Positions 44,407-51,220 of a DNA stretch of 64,000 nt are shown one piece after another. The stretch's first letter is position 1, and each line of letters opens with the position of its first letter. The notes under the pieces were generated by a model. That model was not told where the DNA came from, searched no databases, and was given only the letters and a program-made list of their open reading frames with translations. Made by a program: the position numbers and the translations under genes. Source of the DNA: a virus; the IMG/VR virus record IMGVR_UViG_3300023170_000013, positions 29,944 through 93,943 of that record; one strand, written 5' to 3'.

Positions 44407-45213
44407 ATGTTTACTATGCCAATGGGAATATATGGTAGAGCTAGTGGTGGAGGAGCTAGCTATATCCTTCCAGTTGTTTATTACAAATTTGAAAGTCAAG
44501 ACGGCTCAGATACTTCCAATGCTGGTAATTCTTTTGATTTTACCTTAAACGGCTCCCCGGCTTTTACTGGCTCTGTCCCTACGGGGGGTGGGTCTTATTC
44601 TCTTGTTATCGACGGTGTTAACGATTACGGCTCTACCTCTGACAATGCTACAATTGGTTCCGCCATAGATGGAGGCTACTCGGTCTCAGCTTGGATCAAC
44701 CTTTCCCCAACTCAGTATGGCAACACAGGCGTACCATTCTGGAATATATATGACAGCGGTAATGGGAACGCTAATTATAAAAACGTTGCACAAGGTACTT
44801 TATATGGTCACAACAGTACAACGTATGGCTGGGGAGTGCAGGGTATGCACAGAGGGACTGGCGGATTTAGCAGCATTAGTGTTAGTTACGGTGGTATTGA
44901 TTTTTCATATGGCTCTGGTTGGAGCGCTGCAACATCTTGGTTCCACGTTGTCTGGACTTATGATCCAACAACAGACACACACACGCAATATGGAAATGGC
45001 AGTCTGCTTCGCTCAGGAAACCCAGCATCTGGCGATCCTTTGATACCGACCAGTGCTAAGTTTGAAATAGCTAGAAACGATACCTCAACAGCGAACCAAG
45101 ATTTCTTTGTTGATGAGCTTGCGCTTTGGGGGCAGGTTTTAACAGCAGATCAGGTAACAACTCTCTATAACTCAGGTGAAGTTATTGATAACAATACCGC
45201 ACTAGAGGAATAA
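44407..45213 (+). CDS. LamG/concanavalin-like carbohydrate-binding virion protein
   Basis: A 268-residue protein consisting almost entirely of a LamG-type jelly roll. Visible elements are V-V-Y-Y-K-F-E-S-Q-D-G at the start, then G-G-Y-S-V-S-A-W-I-N-L-S, W-F-H-V-V-W-T-Y-D-P in the centre, and F-V-D-E-L-A-L-W-G-Q-V-L-T near the end. Such domains usually bind glycans. A second ATG three codons in could also be the start. Located between fibre-like and scaffold genes, it may decorate the capsid and help attachment to surfaces. The first such domain pair in the window is in the giant protein at 2636. Confidence 0.65.
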   Translation: MFTMPMGIYGRASGGGASYILPVVYYKFESQDGSDTSNAGNSFDFTLNGSPAFTGSVPTGGGSYSLVIDGVNDYGSTSDNATIGSAIDGGYSVSAWINLSPTQYGNTGVPFWNIYDSGNGNANYKNVAQGTLYGHNSTTYGWGVQGMHRGTGGFSSISVSYGGIDFSYGSGWSAATSWFHVVWTYDPTTDTHTQYGNGSLLRSGNPASGDPLIPTSAKFEIARNDTSTANQDFFVDELALWGQVLTADQVTTLYNSGEVIDNNTALEE

Positions 45214-45215
45214 AA

Positions 45216-45437
45216 ATGTCAAAGTATGCAATTATTTCATCTTCAGATTTATCTTCTTATGATTTCTCTTATTTGGGCAACGTGAGAAAGTCGTTGGATG
45301 AAATTTTAGCTGTTGTAGAGTGGGAAGGCTCAGATCCTCAGTGGGTTGTAGACCTTTCAGCATCAGTTTTAACACAAGAAGAGGCACAAGCAACAATGTC
45401 AACGGCAGCATGGACTGTCTTAACAGGCTCTTCTTGA
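45216..45437 (+). CDS. Short protein following the LamG-like gene
   Basis: A 73-residue acidic protein starting 2 bases after the LamG-like gene. It has V-R-K-S-L-D-E-I-L-A-V-V-E-W-E-G and L-T-Q-E-E-A-Q-A-T-M. The sequence resembles short chaperone-like or tail-fibre-assembly-associated products only in size and position; no family is recognised. It is the last gene of the decoration run and is followed by a late-promoter-like element. Confidence 0.45.
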   Translation: MSKYAIISSSDLSSYDFSYLGNVRKSLDEILAVVEWEGSDPQWVVDLSASVLTQEEAQATMSTAAWTVLTGSS

Positions 45438-45448
45438 TCAAAATAAAG

Positions 45449-45476
45449 TATTTATTAGAAATAACAACTATTTATT
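45449..45476 (+). promoter_or_regulatory. Tandem late-promoter-like elements before the scaffold gene
   Basis: GTATTTATT (45449-45457) and CTATTTATT (45468-45476) lie in the 71-base gap before the scaffold ATG at 45509; the second begins 41 bases before it. This is the only place with two copies, immediately upstream of the scaffold and major capsid genes, which need the highest late expression. Confidence 0.5.
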
Positions 45477-45508
45477 TATAAAATTTAAGTTTACTAGGAG
45501 TATAAAAC

Positions 45509-46558
45509 ATGTCTTCTTTGTTAGAGCAAGCAATCGTAGATGCAAAGGCATTAAAAGAAGTTGCAATTCAAAACGCTGAAAGAGCAATCATTGAAAAGTA
45601 TTCTGATGAAGTTCGTTCTACTTTGGATCAACTTTTGGAACAAGAAGAGCCTGCTGGCGAAGAAGTTGGCAATGGTGATCTGGAACCTGCATTGGAAGAG
45701 GAAATTCCGTTCGCACACAGAACTTCTGATGTCGAGCCTCAAATGGTCTCTATCGATCTTCAGCAATTGGAAGAAGAGATCAACAAAAGGTTTGAAGGTG
45801 TTCTGGCAGAGAGAAAGTCTTTTCTGATTGCAGAGCCGGAAGTTCTGGAAGAAGCAAGCTGCGGCGGCCCTCACAAAAAAGATGAAGATGAGCCGGTTTA
45901 TATGGAAGACGAAGAAGAAAAGCTTGAAGAAGCTAAATGCCCTTCGGATTGTAAATGTGAGAAGTGTAAAGACAAGCTTGAAGAAGAAATTGAATTGGAT
46001 GATGAACTTTTCTTGGAAGAAGGCTTCTATTTGGATTACAAAACCCAACCCACAGGACATGTTGGTGCTTTCACCGACTCTGAAATGGAATTGGCAATGG
46101 ATCTTGAAAGAATCAAAGAAAAATATGAAGACAAGATCGAAAAACAACAAGGCATTATGCAAGAAGCAGTTGAGATCATTGAAGATCTTGAAGCCAAAAA
46201 CAAAAAATATGAGAATTACTTTAAGAAACTGAAAGAAAGTTTTGAAAAAGTTAAATTAGACAACACAAAATTGATGTATACCAACAAGGCCCTGATGAAC
46301 GACTCCCTTAATGAGCGGCAAAAACAAAAGATTGCCGAAAGTTTGTCAAGCGCCAAGAATGAAGAACAGGCCAAGATAATTTTTGAGACATTATCACAAA
46401 GTTCAATGGGAAGCAACAGAGTTGCTCCAAAATCATTGAGCGAAGCAGTCGAAAAACGAAGTCTGTTGACAGTGGCTCCTCGAAGAAAAGAAAACAAGGA
46501 GACCATTGAAGAAGCAATCTCTAGCCGTTGGAAGAGATTGGCAGGAATTAAAAACTAA
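45509..46558 (+). CDS. gp22: Prohead scaffold / core protein (gp22-like)
   Basis: A 349-residue, Glu/Lys-rich, largely helical protein directly upstream of the major capsid gene, the position and composition of T4 gp22. It forms the internal core around which the prohead shell assembles and is destroyed by the protease. A coiled coil spans about 195-285 and the C-terminal end has S-S-R-W-K-R-L-A-G-I, a basic tip of the type that contacts the shell. Unusually, residues 118-153 include five cysteines (118, 144, 148, 150, 153), four of them within ten residues. Confidence 0.8.
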   Translation: MSSLLEQAIVDAKALKEVAIQNAERAIIEKYSDEVRSTLDQLLEQEEPAGEEVGNGDLEPALEEEIPFAHRTSDVEPQMVSIDLQQLEEEINKRFEGVLAERKSFLIAEPEVLEEASCGGPHKKDEDEPVYMEDEEEKLEEAKCPSDCKCEKCKDKLEEEIELDDELFLEEGFYLDYKTQPTGHVGAFTDSEMELAMDLERIKEKYEDKIEKQQGIMQEAVEIIEDLEAKNKKYENYFKKLKESFEKVKLDNTKLMYTNKALMNDSLNERQKQKIAESLSSAKNEEQAKIIFETLSQSSMGSNRVAPKSLSEAVEKRSLLTVAPRRKENKETIEEAISSRWKRLAGIKN

Positions 46559-46582
46559 AATTATTAATTAAGGAGAAAACAA

Positions 46583-48382
46583 ATGTCTGTATTGAAAACT
46601 TTGACAGAAGGCATTGTTGAGCGTGACCTTGCACAAGAAGGCAAAGCACTTCTTTCCAAGTGGGAAAGAACTGGTCTTCTCGAAGGTCTCACTTCTGACT
46701 ATCAGCGTCAGTCGATGTCTCGTCTGCTTGAAAACCAAGCAAAACAACTCTTGAAAGAAGCATCCTCGATGGCTGCTGGTGATGTGGAAGGCTTCTCTGC
46801 TGTTGCTTTCCCGATTGTTCGTCGTGTCTTTGGCGGTCTCGTTGCTAACGATATCGTTTCAGTTCAGCCCATGAGCCTCCCCTCTGGCCTGATCTTCTTC
46901 ATGGACTTTACCTACACCAACTCACGACTTGGTGAAACCGCAGGTCGCTCCATTTATGGTACTGACAAAGTGGCAAAAGGCATCAGAGATGGTGTCAACA
47001 TCATTGATAGTACCTACACTACCAATAACGGTGGCCCCTACTTGATGGGTGGAACTTATGCTTCCCCTACCGCTTCTTGTCGGGTTACCTCCAGTGCAGT
47101 CTCTGCTATTGACTACATTGATCTGGACGCCATCACCGATGCAGAAGCAAAGAAAATTCGCTTTGACCCGGACCTCTCCGGCTCGACCTCTCTCAACCTG
47201 TGGGAGATTGCTCTTACTCGCGCCGATCTGGAAGTATTCGGCGAAACTACTGATGATCTGCTTGACTATGATAACTTGCCGGCGTTTACTATGACTGGCG
47301 ACCAGTTGGCAGAATTTGTATCTGGTGGTGTTGATGCAATTGTTGACATCGCTTCCGGCAACACCAAGCAAATTCGTCGCCTGACCCAGCAGACTTCGAC
47401 TCTGCTTAAGCTTTACTTTGTGTCCGAGCTTGGTTGGGGTGCTAACTTGGCAATTAAAACCGGCGTTGAAAAACAAGGTAATCTGGTTGCTCCGGTTAAA
47501 GACGACTTTGATATCGGCGGCGCGATTGGTTCCGTTGTCGGTGGAGATCCTTGGGGCCTTGAAGGTGCTGGTTCTGCTGCTGGTACTTTTGATGGCAGGG
47601 CTCGCGACTTGATCCCCGAAATCGATATTAAAGTTGATTCGGTTGCTGTCACCGCGCAAACCAAAAAGCTCAAAGCAAAATGGTCTCCGGAACTTGGTCA
47701 AGACCTCAACGCATACCACAACTTGGATGCAGAAGTTGAACTTACCTCGATCCTTTCCGAGCAGATTGCTCTTGAAATTGACCGTGAACTTCTGAATGAC
47801 CTCGTGAACGGCGCTACTGCTGCTACCCGTTACTGGTCGCGTTCACCCGGTCTTTTTGTGGACCGAACCACTGGCGCAGAAGTTGGTGCAAACACTGCTG
47901 CTCCGGACTTCACCGGTACTGTTTCCGAGTGGTATGAGACTCTTGTCGAGACCATCAACGATGTGTCCGCAGAAATCCACACCAAAACTCTCCGTGGTGG
48001 TGCAAACTTCATTGTTTGTTCGCCGCAGGTTGCAAACATTCTTGAGTTTACCTCTGGTTTCCGTGCTTCTGTCACTGCTGATGTTGCCAAAGGCGACATT
48101 GGTGCTGTCAAGACTGGCAACCTTTCCAAGAAGTTTGACGTTTACGTTGACCCCTACTTCCTCAAGAACGTGATTCTTGTTGGTCGTAAAGGTTCCAGCT
48201 TCCTTGAAAGCGGTTATGTGTACGCACCTTATGTGCCCCTGCAAGTGACCCCGACCATCTTTGGTGTCGAAGACTTCGTGCCCCGAAAGGGTGTCATGAC
48301 CCGTTACGCCAAGAAAATGGTCCGACCCGATATGTACGGTCTGGTTGTTTGTCGCGGACTTAACGGCGAAAGCGGAGCATAA
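46583..48382 (+). CDS. gp23: Major capsid protein (gp23-like)
   Basis: A 599-residue HK97-fold capsid protein. The N-terminal 60 residues form a charged helical propeptide as in T4 gp23. L57-K58-E59 followed by A60 is a good [I/L]-x-E prohead protease site, and the sequence after it (G-F-S-A-V-A-F-P-I-V-R-R-V-F) matches the start of the mature shell domain. The end has R-Y-A-K-K-M-V-R-P-D-M-Y-G-L-V-V. A strong AAGGAG site precedes the ATG. Its codons are richer in C- and G-ending forms than those of its neighbours, as expected for the most abundant protein. A hairpin terminator follows. Confidence 0.93.
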   Translation: MSVLKTLTEGIVERDLAQEGKALLSKWERTGLLEGLTSDYQRQSMSRLLENQAKQLLKEASSMAAGDVEGFSAVAFPIVRRVFGGLVANDIVSVQPMSLPSGLIFFMDFTYTNSRLGETAGRSIYGTDKVAKGIRDGVNIIDSTYTTNNGGPYLMGGTYASPTASCRVTSSAVSAIDYIDLDAITDAEAKKIRFDPDLSGSTSLNLWEIALTRADLEVFGETTDDLLDYDNLPAFTMTGDQLAEFVSGGVDAIVDIASGNTKQIRRLTQQTSTLLKLYFVSELGWGANLAIKTGVEKQGNLVAPVKDDFDIGGAIGSVVGGDPWGLEGAGSAAGTFDGRARDLIPEIDIKVDSVAVTAQTKKLKAKWSPELGQDLNAYHNLDAEVELTSILSEQIALEIDRELLNDLVNGATAATRYWSRSPGLFVDRTTGAEVGANTAAPDFTGTVSEWYETLVETINDVSAEIHTKTLRGGANFIVCSPQVANILEFTSGFRASVTADVAKGDIGAVKTGNLSKKFDVYVDPYFLKNVILVGRKGSSFLESGYVYAPYVPLQVTPTIFGVEDFVPRKGVMTRYAKKMVRPDMYGLVVCRGLNGESGA

Positions 48383-48420
48383 TTTTAATTTAGGTTAAAA
48401 TTACAACCCTCCTTTTATTG

Positions 48421-48455
48421 AAACCCCCTTCCTTTCAGGTTGGGGGTTTTCTTTT
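48421..48455 (+). terminator. Rho-independent terminator after the major capsid gene
   Basis: AAACCCCC (48421-48428) pairs with GGGGGTTT (48442-48449) around a 13-base loop, and the 3' arm continues into TTTTCTTTT. This is the clearest intrinsic terminator in the window and would limit read-through from the capsid operon into the neck and tail operon. Confidence 0.85.
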
Positions 48456-48463
48456 GTCTTCAA

Positions 48464-48472
48464 CTATTTATT
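48464..48472 (+). promoter_or_regulatory. CTATTTATT element, candidate late promoter
   Basis: CTATTTATT lies directly downstream of the intrinsic terminator and 40 bases before the ATG at 48504. A terminator followed at once by this element strongly suggests it restarts transcription for the neck genes. Confidence 0.6.
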
Positions 48473-48503
48473 AGAAAACCTTATAAATCGGGAGATCTAA
48501 TGA

Positions 48504-49778
48504 ATGGCTATCCCCACATTAACACCTGTCAGTCAAACAAGCAAAAATATCTTACCTGAAACTGGGTCTGTTGCAAATGTAACAAGCACATCAGTTCCTT
48601 TTGGGGTCTATCTTAATTCCAATGACTTTCTTTCCGGAGCGGCAGATCAGGTTAACTACACTTACCGTAAGTTGGGTGGTGATCTTCTTGAAATTGAATT
48701 ATCAGAAAAACAAATCTATACTGCTTATGAAGAAGCAACTTTAGAATATTCTTACCTTGTCAACATCCACCAAGCAAAGAACTCTCTGGGCGATTCTTTG
48801 GGGGCTACAACGGCTTCTTTTGATCATTTGGGGGAATACAAGGCAGGAACCCTTTCTTCGTCTTTAAGCGGCGGAAACGTGGCTTTAAAGTACACAAAAT
48901 TCTCTTATGGTTATGCTAGAAGGTTTGGAGATGCAGCAGCCACAGAAGCAACTGTTGGTGGCACTCAAAACTTTTATTCCTCTTCTTTTACTTTGCAAGA
49001 TGATGTACAGGATTATGATCTGATTTCCGCAATCTCTTCTTCTGTTGCATCCGGTTCACTGCCGGCGACAATTGATTATGAAAACAAAAGAATCATGATC
49101 AGAAGAGTTTATTATCTTTCTCCTAGAGCGATCTGGCGGTTTTATGGGTATTATGGCGGCTTGGGCGCAACTGGTAACTTGAGCACCTATGGGCAGTTTG
49201 CAGACGATTCTACTTTCCAATTGGTACCAGTTTGGCAAAACAAAGCTCAAGCAGCCGAGTATGAAGATGCAATTAGAACCAGAACGTCTCAATATTCTTA
49301 TGAGATTAGAAACAACAAGATTAGGATTTTCCCAATTCCACCTTCTCTTTTGAACAATAAAAAGATGTGGTTTGAGTTTACAGTGGATTCAAATCCTTGG
49401 GAAGACGATGCTGATCGCCCCTCTGGTGTTGATGGTGTCAACAATATGAACACCCTTCCTTTTGCGAACATTCCATTTGAAAGCATCAACTCGATCGGAA
49501 AGCAGTGGATCAGAAGGTTTGCTTTGGCTCTTTCAAAAGAAATGTTGGGACAGATCCGAGGAAAATTCAGCACTCTTCCAATTCCGGGTGAATCTGTTAC
49601 TCTTAACCATTCTGAATTGCTTTCACAAGGCAAAGAAGAGCAAGATAAATTAAGAGAAGAATTAAAAACAATTTTGGATGAGATGACTTATCCAAAATTA
49701 ATTGAATCAGATGCTCAAATGACAGAGAATGCGCAAAAGGTTTTCACGTCTGCTCCAAATTACATTTTGATGGGATAA
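48504..49778 (+). CDS. Neck / head-completion protein (gp13-like)
   Basis: A 424-residue protein, the first gene after the capsid terminator. It has a helical segment Q-I-Y-T-A-Y-E-E-A-T-L-E-Y-S-Y-L near residue 75. A later stretch is Y-Y-L-S-P-R-A-I-W-R-F-Y-G-Y-Y, followed by I-R-I-F-P-I-P-P. In marine T4-like phages this position and look correspond to the neck protein gp13, which closes the filled head for tail joining. ATG at 48504 is chosen; an out-of-frame ATG four bases earlier gives only a short frame. The gp13 assignment depends on gene order. Confidence 0.6.
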   Translation: MAIPTLTPVSQTSKNILPETGSVANVTSTSVPFGVYLNSNDFLSGAADQVNYTYRKLGGDLLEIELSEKQIYTAYEEATLEYSYLVNIHQAKNSLGDSLGATTASFDHLGEYKAGTLSSSLSGGNVALKYTKFSYGYARRFGDAAATEATVGGTQNFYSSSFTLQDDVQDYDLISAISSSVASGSLPATIDYENKRIMIRRVYYLSPRAIWRFYGYYGGLGATGNLSTYGQFADDSTFQLVPVWQNKAQAAEYEDAIRTRTSQYSYEIRNNKIRIFPIPPSLLNNKKMWFEFTVDSNPWEDDADRPSGVDGVNNMNTLPFANIPFESINSIGKQWIRRFALALSKEMLGQIRGKFSTLPIPGESVTLNHSELLSQGKEEQDKLREELKTILDEMTYPKLIESDAQMTENAQKVFTSAPNYILMG

Positions 49779-49789
49779 GGAAGTAACAA

Positions 49790-50281
49790 ATGTCAACAAA
49801 TAACAAATGGTCACAGCCAGACGCTCCGCCTCCTCCAATGTTCTTGAACCAGAAGGAAAGAGATCTGGTCAAGCAAGTTAACGATGAACTGATCGAGCGT
49901 GTTATTGGGCAAACTATCCTTTATTATCCTATTGATTTGGAGTTGACAAACTTCCATCCTCTTTATGGAGAGTCTATGGAAAAAACCTTTCTCCCTCCTG
50001 TCAGGGTTCACGCAATGGTTAAGTGGGACTCACAGGCAACAAACAACACAGGATACGGAATTGATCGCTTGCAGAAGATCTCAATCAACTTTCACAAAAG
50101 AAGATTAACAGAAGATCAAAATCTTTTTGTTAGGGAAGGGGATTTTGTTCTTTATGCAGATCTTTTTTATGAAATTGTCACCTTAACAGAACCCAAGTGG
50201 CTGTTTGGACGAGGAGACAAGTCTTTTGAGATAATGGCAGAATGTATCCGAGCAAGAGAAGGAACTTTCAATGCACAATAA
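49790..50281 (+). CDS. Neck protein (gp14-like)
   Basis: A 163-residue protein with L-Y-Y-P-I-D-L-E-L-T-N and L-Y-G-E-S-M-E-K-T-F-L-P-P-V-R-V, resembling the G-E-S-x-x-K-T-F and P-V-R-V elements of T4 gp14. Later elements are L-T-E-D-Q-N-L-F-V-R-E-G-D-F-V and a Trp/Glu-rich end. gp14 helps form the head-tail connector. The gene starts 11 bases after the previous stop with GGAAG upstream and overlaps the next by 11 bases, keeping the order 13-14-15 expected of T4-like phages. Confidence 0.65.
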   Translation: MSTNNKWSQPDAPPPPMFLNQKERDLVKQVNDELIERVIGQTILYYPIDLELTNFHPLYGESMEKTFLPPVRVHAMVKWDSQATNNTGYGIDRLQKISINFHKRRLTEDQNLFVREGDFVLYADLFYEIVTLTEPKWLFGRGDKSFEIMAECIRAREGTFNAQ

Positions 50282-51152
50282 AAAAAGAGATGAAAAACTA
50301 GAAAATGGAGAAGTTGTTTATCTTCAGCCTTCAAACTTGGAAAACATTGACTTCTCTGTTTTTGAGTGGGTTGATGAGCACCTTAATATTTCCATAGAAA
50401 CAAACAAAGGCTTTGAAAAAGTTCCAGTTATTTGGACTTCCGCTGAAAGATCTTTTCAATCCAAGAACGACAAAGAATTGCGCGATTCCGAAGGTGGATT
50501 GATCTACCCTATCATGACAATTGCTAGAACAAGCGTTACAAAACCTAGGAATAAACGCGGTGTCTTTTTTGCTCCAATGCCGGAGATCAACGACTATAGA
50601 GGCGGAGCAGTAAAGATCACAAAGAAACTAAATCAAAACAAAACAGCAAACTTTGCAAACGCTGACGCTTTTAAAGACCCCGGAATAAGACAAATCAACT
50701 TTGTTCTTCCAAAGAAAAGAGAAGAAAAAGATGTTTTTAAAACAATTTCTATTCCGCTCCCGGTTTACATTGAAGCAAATTATCAGATTAGCATTAAAGC
50801 TCAGTTCCAACAGCAAATGAACCAAATGATTAATCCATTTATTTCCAATGTTGGTGGAATTAACTATTTCCCTCTTTCTAGGAATGGGCACTTTTATGAA
50901 GCTTTTATCCAAGATGACTTTGGAATTGCAAACAATGTTGAGAATATGGGCTCGGAAGAAAGAACATACGAAGCAAAAGTAAATATAAATGTCTTTGCTT
51001 ACCTTGTTGGCGAAGGCGACAACCAATCGAAGCCTTTCTTGGTTGAAAGAGAAAACCCAGTTCAAGTTAGGTTTATGAGAGAGAAATCTAGTTTAGGTGA
51101 AAAGAATGATCGAACTGATCCTGTAAAAGATTATAGAAACTTTGGAGAATAA
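50271..51152 (+). CDS. Tail completion / sheath stabiliser (gp15-like)
   Basis: A 293-residue protein immediately before the sheath gene. I-P-L-P-V-Y-I-E-A-N-Y-Q-I-S-I-K-A-Q and then Q-Q-Q-M-N-Q-M-I-N-P-F resemble the central part of T4 gp15, the hexameric ring that caps the tail and contacts the neck. The N-terminal part has no clear match. The ATG lies inside the end of the neck gene. It ends 69 bases before the sheath start, a gap with a late-promoter-like element. Confidence 0.65.
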   Translation: MHNKKRDEKLENGEVVYLQPSNLENIDFSVFEWVDEHLNISIETNKGFEKVPVIWTSAERSFQSKNDKELRDSEGGLIYPIMTIARTSVTKPRNKRGVFFAPMPEINDYRGGAVKITKKLNQNKTANFANADAFKDPGIRQINFVLPKKREEKDVFKTISIPLPVYIEANYQISIKAQFQQQMNQMINPFISNVGGINYFPLSRNGHFYEAFIQDDFGIANNVENMGSEERTYEAKVNINVFAYLVGEGDNQSKPFLVERENPVQVRFMREKSSLGEKNDRTDPVKDYRNFGE

Positions 51153-51173
51153 TTCTTTTTGAGCCTGATCAAC

Positions 51174-51182
51174 CTATTTATT
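51174..51182 (+). promoter_or_regulatory. CTATTTATT element, candidate late promoter
   Basis: CTATTTATT in the gap before the tail sheath gene, 47 bases upstream of the ATG at 51221, with the flanks CAAC before and ATAA after shared with other copies. It fits independent high expression of the sheath and tube genes. Confidence 0.5.
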
Positions 51183-51220
51183 ATAAGAAAAATGATATTT
51201 GATGTATAGGAGATTATTGA

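Noticed and set aside
46922-47719. A 265-codon - strand open frame opposite the major capsid gene
   Set aside because: Same explanation: the C/G-ending codon use of the capsid gene removes stops on the other strand; no coding signature of its own.
48500-48560. ATG at 48500 as an alternative start before the neck gene
   Set aside because: It is in another frame, without a domain-like product, and the ATG at 48504 has the correct ribosome-site spacing for the long gene.
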